A DNA stretch of 64,000 bases from Halomonas rhizosphaerae (GCF_030010555.1 NZ_JASCQP010000034.1:1-64000), one strand, 5' to 3'; counted from the first letter of the stretch, positions 18,500-32,393 are shown. The notes: generated by a model not told the origin, from the letters alone. Made by a program: numbers and translations.

Positions 18500-19477
18500 A
18501 TGCCCGAGCCCCTCCTGTCCCTTCGTCCGGCGTCGCTGACGCGGCATGTCGGTGTCGTGGTGCTGCCCGGTTTCTCCCTGCTGGCCCAGGCCTGTGCCAC
18601 CGAGCCCCTGGCGGTGGCCAACCGCCTCGAGGGGCGTACCCTCTATCGGCTCACCACCTTCGCCTGCGTCGCCGGCCCGGTGGCCAGCGCCTCCCAGCAG
18701 TCGCTGATGCCCCAGGCCGGCCTTGGCGAGGTGGACGATCCTCTGGACCTGCTGCTGGTGTGCGCGCCGGGCCCGCTCTCCGGGAGCGTTCCGGGGGCCC
18801 TGATCGAGTGGCTGCGACGGCTGGCCGGGGCGGGCGTGCTGCTGGGCGGTATCGGCGGTGGCACCGAGGTGCTGGCCCGCGCCGGAGTGCTGGACGGCTA
18901 CCGGGCGACGCTGCCCTGGCAGCGCTTCGATGCCTTCTCCGAGGCCTTCCCGCGCGTGCGCCTCTCCCGCCAGCTCTTCGAGATCGACCGCGACCGCCTG
19001 ACCTGCGGCGGCGGCACCGCCGCCATGGACATGATGATGACCCTGGTGGGCAGCCAGCATGGCCCCCGGCTGGCCGAGCGCATCTCCGAGCACTTCGTGC
19101 TGGAACGCATCCGCATGGGCGACGAGCCCCAGCAGGTCCCGCTGCGCTCACGGCTCGGCCATGCCCCGGATAGCCTGGCCGAGGCGGTGGCGCTGATGGA
19201 GGCCAACATCGAGGAGCCCCTGACCACCCACGAGCTGGCCGAGCACCTGGGCATCTCCCGTCGCCAGCTCGAGCGACTGTTCAAGAAGTACCTGCAGGCG
19301 GTGCCCAGCCGCTACTACCTGGACCTGCGCCTTCAGCAGGCGCGTCGCCTGCTGCGCGAGAGCGACCGCCCCGCCGGCGAGATCGCCCTGCAGACCGGCT
19401 TCTCCTCGGCGGCACACTTCTCCACCGCCTACCGCAACCACTTCGGCATCACGCCCCGCGAGGAGCGGCTGGCCTGA
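18500..19477 (+). CDS. GlxA/ArgR-type AraC family transcriptional regulator
   Basis: 325 aa. The N-terminal half is a DJ-1/PfpI (class I amidotransferase-like) domain (HVGVVVLPGFSLLAQACATE, LLLVCAPGPLS). The C-terminal ~100 residues form two AraC helix-turn-helix units (TTHELAEHLGISRRQLERLF and GEIALQTGFSSAAHFSTAYR). This is the build of Pseudomonas ArgR, the arginine-responsive activator of the aru and aot operons. Its location 1.7 kb ahead of astC makes it the natural candidate regulator of the cluster, though GlxA proteins also control choline, carnitine and other catabolic genes. A DMT transporter follows 22 bases later. Confidence 0.9.
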   Translation: MPEPLLSLRPASLTRHVGVVVLPGFSLLAQACATEPLAVANRLEGRTLYRLTTFACVAGPVASASQQSLMPQAGLGEVDDPLDLLLVCAPGPLSGSVPGALIEWLRRLAGAGVLLGGIGGGTEVLARAGVLDGYRATLPWQRFDAFSEAFPRVRLSRQLFEIDRDRLTCGGGTAAMDMMMTLVGSQHGPRLAERISEHFVLERIRMGDEPQQVPLRSRLGHAPDSLAEAVALMEANIEEPLTTHELAEHLGISRRQLERLFKKYLQAVPSRYYLDLRLQQARRLLRESDRPAGEIALQTGFSSAAHFSTAYRNHFGITPREERLA

Positions 19478-19499
19478 CCTCTCACGCCCTGGAGGCTCG

Positions 19500-20411
19500 A
19501 TGAGCGCGCTGAGGCCCCACCTCTTCCTGCTGCTGGTGGTGACGATCTTTTCCGGCAACATCCTGGTCGGCAAGGCCCTGGCGGACCTCCCGCCCTTCAC
19601 TATCTCGCTGGGCCGGGTGGCCATCGCCCTGGTGGTCATGCTGCCGCTCGGCTGGCACCAGGCCCGGCACGGCTGGCCGGTCTTCCGGCGCCACTGGCGA
19701 CCGCTGCTGGGGTTGGCGCTCTCCGGGGTGGCCTTCTTCAATGCGCTGATCTATGCGGCGCTGAAGTTCACCTCGGCGACCAACGTCGCCATCCTCGAGA
19801 GCCTGATCCCGGTCGCGACCCTGCTGCTCAGCGTGCTGCTGCTCGGCGAGCGCTTCCGGCCCCTGCAGTGGGTCGGCGTGGTGGTCTCGCTGGGCGGGGC
19901 GGTGGTGGTCATCACCGCCGGCGAGGGCGCCGAGCTCGTGCCCGGCGGGGTCAACCCGGGCGACCTGATCATGCTGCTGGCGGTGCTGGTCTGGGTGGGC
20001 TACTCGCTGCTGGTCAAGGAGCACATGGCCCGCTTTCCGCGCTATGGCGGGCTGCTGGTCATGCTGGTCATCGCCAACCTGGCGCTGGCGCCCATCGCCC
20101 TGCTGGAGGGGGCCTGGCAGGTGGTGCCGCGGCTCTCCACCGCCGAGCTGGCCGGGCTTGGCTATCTCGGCATCTTCCCCTCGGTGGTGGCGCTGCTGCT
20201 CTACAACAGTGCCCTGGCCGACATCGGCCCGACGCGGGCCGCGGTCTATCTCAACCTGCTGCCGGTCTTCACCATGCTGGGTGCCTGGTGGTGGCTGGGA
20301 GACCACATCCTGCCGGTGCAGGTGGTCGGCAGCCTGGTGGTGATCGCCGGCGTCTGGTGCACCATCTCGCCACCCCGTCAGCGGGTGCCCCGTCCCGGCC
20401 GCCCCGACTGA
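19500..20411 (+). CDS. EamA/DMT family transporter
   Basis: 303 aa with ten predicted helices in two five-helix EamA repeats: the first opens FLLLVVTIFSGNILVGKAL, the second near PGDLIMLLAVLVWVGYSLLV. The end of repeat one (AILESLIPVATLLLSVLLLG) and repeat two (VYLNLLPVFTMLGAWWWLG) have the usual Pro-containing signature. Members export or import amino acids and other metabolites. The substrate here is unknown, but linkage to the arginine genes makes an amino acid plausible. It ends exactly where the convergent methyltransferase gene ends. Confidence 0.88.
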   Translation: MSALRPHLFLLLVVTIFSGNILVGKALADLPPFTISLGRVAIALVVMLPLGWHQARHGWPVFRRHWRPLLGLALSGVAFFNALIYAALKFTSATNVAILESLIPVATLLLSVLLLGERFRPLQWVGVVVSLGGAVVVITAGEGAELVPGGVNPGDLIMLLAVLVWVGYSLLVKEHMARFPRYGGLLVMLVIANLALAPIALLEGAWQVVPRLSTAELAGLGYLGIFPSVVALLLYNSALADIGPTRAAVYLNLLPVFTMLGAWWWLGDHILPVQVVGSLVVIAGVWCTISPPRQRVPRPGRPD

Positions 20412-21029
20412 TCAGGCGGGGCGCGCCAGGAGGGCACGGAACAGCGAGCCCATCATCACCGGTGTGTCCTGCTCGATGACGAAGTCGGCCGCCTCCAGCA
20501 GCGGCCGGGCCTGGCGGGTGATGTCGGTGGCGATGGCCGAGGTGAGGGCGTTCAGCCCGCGTCTGGCCAGGCCGGCCGGACGGTCGTCGGCCTGGAACTT
20601 GTCCATCACGCAGAGCTGGCCGTCCGGCTTCAGCACCCGGCGGGCCTCGGCGAGCCCCCGCGCGGGGTCGGGCATCACCGCGAGGATCAGGTGCATCACC
20701 ACCACGTCGAAGTGGTCGTCGGGGTAGTCGAGGCGTTCGGCGTCCATGATCTCGGCCTGTACGTCCCGGCCCAGCGCCTCGGCGCGCTGCCCGAGGCGCC
20801 TGACCATGGCCGGGGAGAGGTCGGTGGCGTGCAACTCGACGTCCCGCGGCAGCCAGGGCAGGTCGAGCCCGGTGCCGGCGCCGACCAGCAGCACCCGCAT
20901 GCCGGGCTGCCAGGTGACCTGGCCCAGTGCCATGCGGCGGGCCCCGCGGAAGGCGCGCTCGGCCACCAGGTCGTAGACCGGGGCGTAGAGCCCGTAGCGG
21001 ATCCGGTTCCAGGCCGTGGTGTTGAACAT
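20412..21029 (-). CDS. Class I SAM-dependent methyltransferase
   Basis: 205 aa. The S-adenosylmethionine site is MRVLLVGAGTGLDL (motif I), followed by the acidic residue in VELHATDLSPAM (motif II) and FDVVVMHLILAVMPDP (post-motif II). The helical N-terminus ARRMALGQVTWQ and the motif order resemble PmtA/UbiE-like methyltransferases, some of which make phosphatidylcholine or methylate quinones, but the substrate cannot be assigned. It is divergent from astC, with which it shares a ~170-base control region, and abuts the convergent EamA gene. Confidence 0.85.
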   Translation of the reverse strand: MFNTTAWNRIRYGLYAPVYDLVAERAFRGARRMALGQVTWQPGMRVLLVGAGTGLDLPWLPRDVELHATDLSPAMVRRLGQRAEALGRDVQAEIMDAERLDYPDDHFDVVVMHLILAVMPDPARGLAEARRVLKPDGQLCVMDKFQADDRPAGLARRGLNALTSAIATDITRQARPLLEAADFVIEQDTPVMMGSLFRALLARPA

Positions 21030-21151
21030 GTCGGACTCCTCGTCGGCGGGGGGGCGCGGCGCGCATGGGGCGGCACGACGGCTGCCTTTTACACAACTCG
21101 CCGTCCCATTGCTGAAAGCTTCCCGTGGCGGCGCTCCCTATACTCGAGTGT

Positions 21152-22416
<1,265 letters not shown>

Positions 22417-22466
22417 GCCCCGGGTCCGCGATGCGTGACGACTCATCCCCTTCCGGAGACCCTGCC

Positions 22467-23554
22467 ATGCTGGTCATACGCCCCGTCCGCCCGGCGGACC
22501 TGCCGGCCCTGGAGCGGCTGGCCGGCAGCGCGACGCCGAGGCTGACCAACCTGCCGGCCCACCGCGACCGCCTGGAGGAGCGCATCGCCCGCTCCCAGCG
22601 GGCCTTCGCCGCCGAGGTCGAGGCCCCCGGCGACGAGCACTACACCTTCGTGCTCGAGGACCTGGAGCGCGGCGAGGTGGCGGGGACCGCCACCATCCGG
22701 GCCCAGGCCGGCGCCCGCGAGGCCTACTACACCTATCGCCAGGAGACGCTGATCCACGCCTCCCAGCAGCTCGACGTGCGTCGCGAGGTGCCGACCCTGG
22801 CGCTCTCCCACGAGGTCTCCGAGGCGACCCTGCTCTGCGCCCTGTCGCTGGATGCCCGCTACAAGGGCACCAGCGCCGAGAGCCTGCTGCGCCGGGCGCG
22901 GCTGATGTTCATCGCCCAGTACCCGGAGCGCTTCGCCGGGATCCTGGCGATGGCCTTTCCCGGCTACCTGGATGAACAGGGCGAGTCGCCGTTCTGGAAC
23001 AGCGTGGGGCGTCACTTCTTCGTGCGCGACTACCAGGAGATCAACTACCTGGCCGGCGTGCGCTCTAAGAGCTTCATCGCCGAGGTCATGCCGCAGTTCC
23101 CGCTCTACCTGGCATTGCTCACGCCCCAGGCCCGGGCCGCCATCGGCCGCGAGCACCCCGACCACGAGCCGGCCCTGACCGAGATGCTGGCCGAGGGCTT
23201 CCTGCGCTCCCGCCACGTGGACATCTTCGATGCCGGCCCGGTGATCAAGGGCGAGCGGGAGCGCCTGGCCAGTTTCCGCCGGGCCGCCTGGCACCCGGTG
23301 CGCATCCGTCCCGCCCACGCGCTGCCCGATGCCGAGCCGGCCATGGTCGCCAACCAGCGCCTCGGCGACTTCCGCTGCGTGGTGGCGCGCTATGCCTTGT
23401 CGCCCACGGGCCAGCTCATGCTCTCCCCGGAGCATGCCGAGCGACTGGGCGTGGAGGAGGGGCGTGCCGTGCTGGCTGCCCCCCTGGCGCTGCCCGGGGC
23501 GGGCGACGGGAGTCTCGACGCGCACGATCCGGGTTATGACGAGGGAGAGCTGTG

Positions 23555-23555
<1 letters not shown>
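22467..23555 (+). CDS. aruF: Arginine N-succinyltransferase, alpha-type subunit (AruF-like)
   Basis: A 362-aa AstA-family enzyme, transferring succinyl from succinyl-CoA to arginine. It opens MLVIRPVRPADLPALERLAG, carries the family's LTNLPAHRDRL, FPGYLDEQGESPFWNSVGRHFF (longer helix-loop region) and KSFIAEVMPQFPLYLALL blocks, and ends in the conserved beta-rich tail. Pseudomonas uses two AstA paralogues, AruF and AruG, as subunits of one enzyme, and the tandem arrangement here matches. As in AruF, its conserved segments diverge from the single enterobacterial AstA more than those of the next gene do. Its stop overlaps the next start (TGATG). Confidence 0.92.
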
Positions 23556-26212
<2,657 letters not shown>

Positions 26213-26216
<4 letters not shown>

Positions 26217-27577
26217 GCCAGCCGATCCCGGATGTGCGCGAGGTCAACTTCGATGGCCTGGTCGGCCCGACCCACAACTATGCCGGCCTGGCCCTGGGCA
26301 ACGTCGCCTCCATGACCCACGGGGGCCTGGAGGCCAATCCCCGGGAGGCTGCGCTGCAGGGCCTGGGCAAGATGAAGGCGCTGATGGAGGCCGGCTACGC
26401 CCAGGGCGTGCTGCCGCCCCAGCAGCGCCCCGACCTGGGGGCGCTTCGCCAGCTCGGCTTCTCCGGCAGCGATGAACGGGTACTGGCCCGGGCGGCGGGC
26501 GAGGCACCGCAGATCCTGCGCGCGGTCTGCTCGGCCTCGAGCATGTGGACCGCCAATGCCGCCACCGTGACGCCCTCTGCGGATGCCCCCGACGGCCGGG
26601 TGCACTTCACCCCGGCCAACCTGCAGTCGAGCTTCCACCGCTTCCTGGAGCCAGCCACCACCGCCCGGGTGCTGGCGGCGATCTTCCGCGACGAGGCGCG
26701 CTTCGCCCACCATCCGGTGCTGCCGGCGACCCCCGCCTTCTCCGACGAGGGCGCGGCCAACCATACCCGCCTCGCCGCCGACCACGGCGAGCCCGGGGTG
26801 CACCTCTTTGTCTATGGCCGCGCGGCCTTCGGCTGGGGAGCCGAGGAGGGCGTGGCCCCCCGGCGCTACCCGGCGCGGCAGACCCTGGAGGCGAGCCAGG
26901 CCATTGCCCGCCAGCATGGTCTCACGGAGTCCCGGGTGGTGTTCGCCCAGCAGCACCCCGAGGCCATCGACGCCGGCGTCTTCCACAACGACGTCATCAG
27001 CGTGGGCAACGGTCCGGTGCTGCTCTACCACGAGCGGGCCTTCCTCGACGAGCAGGCCACCCTGGACGAGCTGAGGACCAAGATGGCCTCGCCGCTGGTC
27101 CCGATACGGATTCCCGAGGAGGCGGTCAGCCTCGAGGACGCCGTGGCCTCCTACCTGTTCAACTCCCAGCTGCTCTCCAACCCGGATGGCACCATGACGC
27201 TGGTGGTGCCCGGGGAGTGCCAGGAACGCGAGAGCGTCTGGCGCACCATCCAGGATCTCCTGCTGGCCGGCCACACTCCCATCAGCGAGGTCGTGGTCAA
27301 GGACGTCAAGCAGAGCATGCGCAACGGCGGCGGGCCTGCCTGCCTGCGCCTGAGGGTGGTGCTCTCGGCGGCCGAGCGCGCGGCCCTCTCCGGGCGGGTG
27401 CTGCTGGACGACGCCCTGCACGGCGAGCTTACCGCCTGGGTCGAGCGTCACTACCGCGACCGCCTGGCGCCCAAGGACCTGGCCGATCCGCAGCTGGCCG
27501 AGGAGACGCTGGCGGCGCTGGACGAGCTGACGGGGATCCTGAAACTGGGCCCGGTCTATCCCTTCCAGCGGGGGTGA
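26213..27577 (+). CDS. astB: N-succinylarginine dihydrolase (AstB/AruB)
   Basis: A 454-aa enzyme hydrolysing N2-succinylarginine to succinylornithine, CO2 and ammonia, a member of the amidinotransferase fold family. Landmarks: [19 protein letters not shown] at the N-terminus, [34 protein letters not shown] with the catalytic His, [19 protein letters not shown] with the nucleophile Cys near the end. Full length. The start ATG overlaps the stop of the astD remnant. No astE (succinylglutamate desuccinylase) follows, so the final step must be encoded elsewhere. Confidence 0.96.
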
Positions 27578-27648
27578 GTATGGCGACGCGGCGAGTGCCC
27601 GGTGGCGGCGGCCGGGAGGCGGTCGACATGGACGGGGAGGCGGAGGGC

Positions 27649-28782
27649 ATGAGGGCGTCAGCGTCGCCGGGGGACGCCTATCGCCGGGCGGTCGAGCAGG
27701 GCGGCTTCGCCTCGGACGAGGCCCAGTGGCAGGCGGTCGGCCATCTCGAGGCGTGCTTCCATGCCGTGCAGGAGGCACGGCGCGGCGCGGCCATCCCGGG
27801 GGTCTACCTCTGGGGCCCGGTCGGGCGGGGCAAGACCTGGCTGATGGATGACTTCCATCGGCATCTCCGGGTGCCCTCGCGTCGCCAGCACTTCCACCAC
27901 TTCATGCGCTGGGTGCACCGGCGCCAGTTTCAGTTGCGCGGCACCGCCGACCCCTTGATGGCGCTGGCCCGGGAGATGGGCGACGAGATTCGGGTGTTGT
28001 GCCTCGACGAGCTGTTCGTCGGCGATATCGCCGATGCGATGCTGCTCGGCCGGCTGCTGAGCGCGATGTTCGATCACGGGGTGACGCTGGTCTGCACCTC
28101 GAACCAGGCCCCCGACCAGCTCTATGCCGATGGCTTCAACCGTGAGCGGTTCCTGCCGGCCATCGCCGCCATCGAGCGCCATATGCAGGTGGTCGAGCTG
28201 GATGGCGGCCGCGATCACCGGCGACACCCCGGCAAGGCGCACCCGCGCTTCTGGGTGAAGCAGCCCGATCGGTCGAGTGCCCTGGACGCGGTGTTCGAGC
28301 GGTTGAGCGCAGGCGAGGCACGCGACGACGATCCCATCGAGCTGGGACATCGGCGCATCGCCGTGCGGTGCCGCAGCGAGACGGTGGTCTGGTGTCGCTA
28401 TGCGGATCTGTGCGAGCAACCGCTATCGGCGCTGGACTTCATCGCCCTGGTCGACCGCTTCGACCATGTCCTGATCGGCGAGGTGCCGCGGCTGAGCGAC
28501 ACGCATCGCATCGGTGGCATCGCACGTGGTACCGAGGATGGCACCGAACGCGTGGCGGCCGGGGAACGGGAACTGCCGCCGCTGTCCCGCAAGGACGACG
28601 GCGTGCGGCGCTTCATCGCCCTGGTCGATGAGTGCTATGACCGACGCACGCCGCTCTACCTGGAGGCCGAGGTGGCACTGCCCGACCTCTACCCCCTCGG
28701 CCACCTGGCCTTCCCGTTCCGGCGTACCCTGAGTCGCCTGCAGGAGATGCAACTGGCGCGCTTCGGGGCAGAGGCCGGCTGA
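27649..28782 (+). CDS. zapE: Cell division protein ZapE (AFG1-like ATPase)
   Basis: A 377-aa P-loop ATPase of the AFG1/ZapE family. E. coli ZapE (375 aa) associates with the Z-ring and affects its stability under stress. Walker A is in LWGPVGRGKTWLMDDFHRHL, Walker B in VLCLDELFVGDIADAMLLG, followed by TLVCTSNQAPDQLYADGFNR and the family's FLPAIAAIERHMQVVEL and RRFIALVDECYDRRTPL blocks. The start at 27649 follows GGAGG and matches the E. coli N-terminus in length. In-frame ATGs at 27580 and 27628 are possible. It is immediately downstream of astB, and the link is probably only positional. Confidence 0.9.
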   Translation: MRASASPGDAYRRAVEQGGFASDEAQWQAVGHLEACFHAVQEARRGAAIPGVYLWGPVGRGKTWLMDDFHRHLRVPSRRQHFHHFMRWVHRRQFQLRGTADPLMALAREMGDEIRVLCLDELFVGDIADAMLLGRLLSAMFDHGVTLVCTSNQAPDQLYADGFNRERFLPAIAAIERHMQVVELDGGRDHRRHPGKAHPRFWVKQPDRSSALDAVFERLSAGEARDDDPIELGHRRIAVRCRSETVVWCRYADLCEQPLSALDFIALVDRFDHVLIGEVPRLSDTHRIGGIARGTEDGTERVAAGERELPPLSRKDDGVRRFIALVDECYDRRTPLYLEAEVALPDLYPLGHLAFPFRRTLSRLQEMQLARFGAEAG

Positions 28783-28835
28783 ACCGACGGGCCGGGCAGG
28801 ACGCCCGACGCGATGCTGCGGGGGCCGGGGGATGC

Positions 28836-29885
28836 TCAGCCGCCCGTGGCGGCCCCCCCGACCACGCCGCCGCGCAGCCCACTCTGGTTGCCGCTGGCCC
28901 TCAGGTGGCTGGCCACGGCGTCTTCCGGGGAACCGGCCATCTCGCGGAACATGCCCATGGCGCCGAGCAGGGCGCTGGACTCGTAGGGCACAAACACGCG
29001 CTCGCCCTCCTTGGCCATGGTCGGCAGGACCTTGATGTAACTCTGGCCCAGCAGGTAGCCGACCACGGTGCGCTTGTTCTCCTCGCTGTCGCCGATGGCA
29101 TTGAGCACCAGCTTGATCGACTCCTGCTCGCCCTGGGCGCGCAGGATGGCGGACTCCTTGTCGCCCTGGGCGTTGAGGATCGCCGACTCGCGCTGCCCCT
29201 GGGCCTTGGCGATGGCCGCGGCCTTCTCGCCCTCGGCCTCGGTCACCGTGGCGCGACGCTTGCGCTCGGCGGCCATCTGCAGGCGCATGGCGGTCTCCAC
29301 CTCCTCGGGCATGGCGATGTCCTGCACCTCGACCCGCGAGATCTTCACCCCCCACTTGGAGGCGGGTTCCTCCATGGCGGCCTGGATCTCGTTGTTGACC
29401 TCGGCCCGGGACTCGAACAGCTTGTCGAGCTCCATCTTGCCGACCACCGAGCGCAGGGTGGTCTTGGCCAGCACCTCCACCGCCTGGCTCATGTTCTCGA
29501 CTTCGTAGACGGCGCGCTTGGGGTCGATGATCTGGTAGTAGAGCGCGCCGTTGATGGTCACCGTGACGTTGTCGGTGGTGACCACCGGCTGGCCGGGGAA
29601 GTCCATCACCGTCTCGCGGCGGTCGATGCGGATCTCGTCGCTGGTGATGGCGTGATAGTCATCGCCCATCTTGCGGTAGCGGATCATGGTGATGGCGCGA
29701 GGCTGCTCGATGAAGGGAATGATGATGTTGATCCCGCTCTCGAGCAGCCGGTGGAACGACCCCAGTCGCTCGATGACCAAGACCTCGGACTGGCGCACGA
29801 TCACCAGCCCCTTGACGATGATCAGGATGCCGATGACGACGACGATCAGGCTGAGAATCAGGCCCGGGCCGAGTGGTAAATCCAT
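28836..29885 (-). CDS. SPFH/Band 7 (stomatin-like) membrane protein
   Basis: 349 aa: one N-terminal membrane helix (LGPGLILSLIVVVIGILIIV), then the SPFH domain (VRQSEVLVIERLGSFHRLLE, AVEVLAKTTLRSVVGKMELD) and a long alanine/glutamate coiled coil with repeated QGxxESAIL motifs (about 220-270). It ends in the QmcA-like segment VFVPYESSALLGAMGMF. Such proteins oligomerise on the inner membrane and are linked to lipid microdomains and protease control. It lies 2 bases downstream of an NfeD-family gene, the standard partner. Confidence 0.92.
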   Translation of the reverse strand: MDLPLGPGLILSLIVVVIGILIIVKGLVIVRQSEVLVIERLGSFHRLLESGINIIIPFIEQPRAITMIRYRKMGDDYHAITSDEIRIDRRETVMDFPGQPVVTTDNVTVTINGALYYQIIDPKRAVYEVENMSQAVEVLAKTTLRSVVGKMELDKLFESRAEVNNEIQAAMEEPASKWGVKISRVEVQDIAMPEEVETAMRLQMAAERKRRATVTEAEGEKAAAIAKAQGQRESAILNAQGDKESAILRAQGEQESIKLVLNAIGDSEENKRTVVGYLLGQSYIKVLPTMAKEGERVFVPYESSALLGAMGMFREMAGSPEDAVASHLRASGNQSGLRGGVVGGAATGG

Positions 29886-29887
29886 GT

Positions 29888-30382
29888 TCACTGCTCCCTG
29901 TGTGGTGCGGATGAGACGCTTGTCGTGGAGGAATCGGAGGAGATGGGCGAGACGAGGGCGGTGGTGCCGTCGAACCGCCTGAAGGTCACCCGGGTACCCG
30001 CTGGCAGCTCGGTGGCGCCGGTTTCCACCACCCGCAGGCGGTAGAAGTCGCCGTTGACCTTGATACCGGTGGCCCCGTCGAAGTCGCGCTTGAGGGTGGT
30101 GTAGGTACGATGCTTCTCCACCCCGGTCCCGGTGGTGCCGTAGGCCACGCCACGGGGCGAAAAGCGAGGCCGGATCACCATCACCGCCAGCGGCACCAGC
30201 AGCCCCGAGAACACGCCCAGGCCCAGCAGCTGCCAGGGCAGTGACAGCCCCAGGGCGGCCAGGCCAGCGGTCAGGGCGGCGGCCCCGCCCAGCGCCAGCA
30301 GCACCAGGCCGCCGGACATCAGTTCCGCCAGGCCCAGCAGCAAGGCGATGGCCAGCCAGATGATGGCGGGATTCCAGCCCAT
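29888..30382 (-). CDS. NfeD family protein (YbbJ-like)
   Basis: 164 aa. The N-terminal MGWNPAIIWLAIALLLGLAE begins a run of three to four membrane helices, and a soluble OB-fold domain follows (VAYGTTGTGVEKHRTYTTLK, FYRLRVVETGATELPAGTRV). This is the short NfeD class that pairs with SPFH proteins, as YbbJ does with YbbK/QmcA in E. coli. The start at 30382 is chosen because upstream residues lack hydrophobic or conserved character. The two genes form a minus-strand operon; divergent yadS lies 164 bases away. Confidence 0.9.
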   Translation of the reverse strand: MGWNPAIIWLAIALLLGLAELMSGGLVLLALGGAAALTAGLAALGLSLPWQLLGLGVFSGLLVPLAVMVIRPRFSPRGVAYGTTGTGVEKHRTYTTLKRDFDGATGIKVNGDFYRLRVVETGATELPAGTRVTFRRFDGTTALVSPISSDSSTTSVSSAPHREQ

Positions 30383-30546
30383 GTCGGCTCCTTGTCGAGT
30401 CGTGTGACCCAGGCAACATAACCCGAGGCCCTCGCCATATCGAGGCATGGTCGCGAACTTTTTTGTGGCCAGCAGAAGAGCGCTGGAGCAGCGTGGGATC
30501 GGACAGATGCGCTATGCTGCCGCCCAACTGACAAGGGAGAGACACT

Positions 30547-31293
30547 GTGACGGGCGTGGTCTACTGGCTGGACATGGCGGGGGTGATCGTCTTCGCCCTC
30601 TCGGGCGTGATACTCGCCTGCCGCTCGCGGATGGACCCCTTCGGCATGCTGGTGCTGGCGGCGGTGACCGGCATTGGTGGTGGCACCCTGCGAGACCTGG
30701 TGCTGGGCGTGCGTCCAGTGTTCTGGGTGACGGATCCGACCTACCTCTGGGTGATACTCGCCACGGTGGGTCTGTCGATCCTCGGCTTCCATTACATCCA
30801 TCGCCTCTCGCGGGGCTTCCTGCCGGTGGCAGACGCCTTCGGCCTGGCGCTCTTCACGGTGATCGGGGCCCACAAGGCCCTGATGCTGGAGTCGCCCGGC
30901 GTGGTGGCGGTGCTGATGGGGCTGCTGACCGGTGTGGCCGGTGGCATGGTTCGCGATGTGCTGGCGCGTCGGGTACCCATGGTGCTCCGGCAAGAGGTCT
31001 ATGCCACCGCCTCGATTGCCGGTGGCGTGGTCTTCGTGGGCCTGGAGGCTCTCGCCGCGCCGCTGGCCGTCTCCATCGCCACGGGGCTGGTGGTTACCCT
31101 GGGGTTGCGGCTCTCGGCGATCCACTGGCACCTGTCCCTGCCGGTGTTCGCCTGGGTGGTGGTACAGCCGTCACCGACTTCCCAGGACCCTGAGGGTGAC
31201 GGGCAGGAGCAGGCGATTCCCCACGGGCGTCCCAAGGCCAGGGTCAAGCTGATCCCGCCCGGGCGCAGCAGACGAAGGGGGAAGGCGAAATGA
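30547..31293 (+). CDS. TRIC-type cation channel family protein (YadS/UPF0126)
   Basis: 248 aa with seven predicted helices in two three-helix UPF0126 repeats. Each repeat has the glycine-rich signature: AVTGIGGGTLRDLVLG (residues 38-53) and LTGVAGGMVRDVLARRVP (about 124-141). Structures of prokaryotic TRIC channels place these glycine kinks in a monovalent-cation pore. The basic C-terminal tail of about 45 residues, ending in RSRRRGKAK, is longer than in typical members. The start is GTG at 30547. Its stop overlaps the start of a lipoprotein gene (ATGA). Confidence 0.88.
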   Translation: MTGVVYWLDMAGVIVFALSGVILACRSRMDPFGMLVLAAVTGIGGGTLRDLVLGVRPVFWVTDPTYLWVILATVGLSILGFHYIHRLSRGFLPVADAFGLALFTVIGAHKALMLESPGVVAVLMGLLTGVAGGMVRDVLARRVPMVLRQEVYATASIAGGVVFVGLEALAAPLAVSIATGLVVTLGLRLSAIHWHLSLPVFAWVVVQPSPTSQDPEGDGQEQAIPHGRPKARVKLIPPGRSRRRGKAK

Positions 31294-32393
31294 GCATGAA
31301 CCTGACGATTCGAGGAAGGCCCCGCACGCCTGCCGTGCTCGTGACCTGGCTGATGGTGGCGCTCCTGTCGCTGGCCGGCTGTTCCCTCCAGCAACGGGAC
31401 TTCCAGCAAAGTGAACAGGGGCTGGATCATGCAGCCGTGGCCGGGGCGATCCGCGAGAACTACGAGGCAGCGCTGCCCGACCTTCCCCGGAGCAAGCAGC
31501 GCCACTATGCCCAGCGACTCTACCGGATCACCGGGGACGCCCGTTACCTGCCCCTCAATCGGGTCTATGGTCACCGCCTCGTGGGCCGGATTCGTGAGGA
31601 GATCAAGGCGCTGGACACGCCGGGCCACGCCGAACGACGGGCCCGGGAGAAGGTGGCTGCCTATCCGACAGGCAGCGAGAAGCAGCGTCGTCGCAAGCGG
31701 ATGCTCGCCGAGTGGGGAGAGATCGCCTACGCGAAGAGCCTGGCCTTTGACCTGACCCAGGCGAAATACCATGGCCTGTTGAACGAGGCCGACCTTCCCG
31801 GCCATCAAGGGGCGCTGGACTACCTGGCGAGCGTCGACTTTCGTACCTTCCTGCTCGATTCCGACGTGATGGCGGTCTATGCCGCCCAGGTGGCCAACCT
31901 GGTGTATTACCTCGAGGACCTGGGCGTGACCGACCTGCGCGAGGAGGTCATCACCGCCTTCCGCCACCAGTACCCACCGCGGCGCGACTCGGGGCTCTCG
32001 ACGGCCGAGTACCGCAACAAGATCTACGGCATGACCCACTTCGTGATCGCCGCCAGCGACTACTACCAGCAGCCGGTGTCAGCCGAGGAGTTCCGCTGGG
32101 TGCTGGACGAGTTCGCCGCGAGCCTGGATCGCATCCTCGCGGATACCAAGGAGGATATCTACACGGAGGTGGGCATCAGTTTCCTGCTGGCCGGGGAGGA
32201 GGATCATCCGGCCGTGACGCGACTGCAGGATGCGTTGGTCGAGGCCTATGACCCCGGAGCGAGGATGGTGCCGTCAGAGCAGGGAGGCACCGACCTGGCC
32301 AGCGGCGAACACCGCAACGTGCTGGCCATCATGCTGCTGGACTGGCCGGAGACCCTGTATACGGGGCCGGCCATCTCTATTGGCGGACTATGA
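31290..32393 (+). CDS. Lipoprotein, possibly DUF3541-like
   Basis: 367 aa with a lipoprotein signal: basic start, hydrophobic VTWLMVALLSLAG and lipobox Cys31 in LAGC. The next residues QQRDFQ carry no Asp at +2, so outer-membrane sorting is expected. The mature part is helical and charged, with YRITGDARYLPLNRVYGHRL and THFVIAASDYYQQPV. This resembles Vibrio proteins of the DUF3541 type, recalled from memory and not checked. Role unknown. The ATG overlaps the yadS stop, so the lipoprotein and channel are co-translated. Confidence 0.75.
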   Translation: MSMNLTIRGRPRTPAVLVTWLMVALLSLAGCSLQQRDFQQSEQGLDHAAVAGAIRENYEAALPDLPRSKQRHYAQRLYRITGDARYLPLNRVYGHRLVGRIREEIKALDTPGHAERRAREKVAAYPTGSEKQRRRKRMLAEWGEIAYAKSLAFDLTQAKYHGLLNEADLPGHQGALDYLASVDFRTFLLDSDVMAVYAAQVANLVYYLEDLGVTDLREEVITAFRHQYPPRRDSGLSTAEYRNKIYGMTHFVIAASDYYQQPVSAEEFRWVLDEFAASLDRILADTKEDIYTEVGISFLLAGEEDHPAVTRLQDALVEAYDPGARMVPSEQGGTDLASGEHRNVLAIMLLDWPETLYTGPAISIGGL

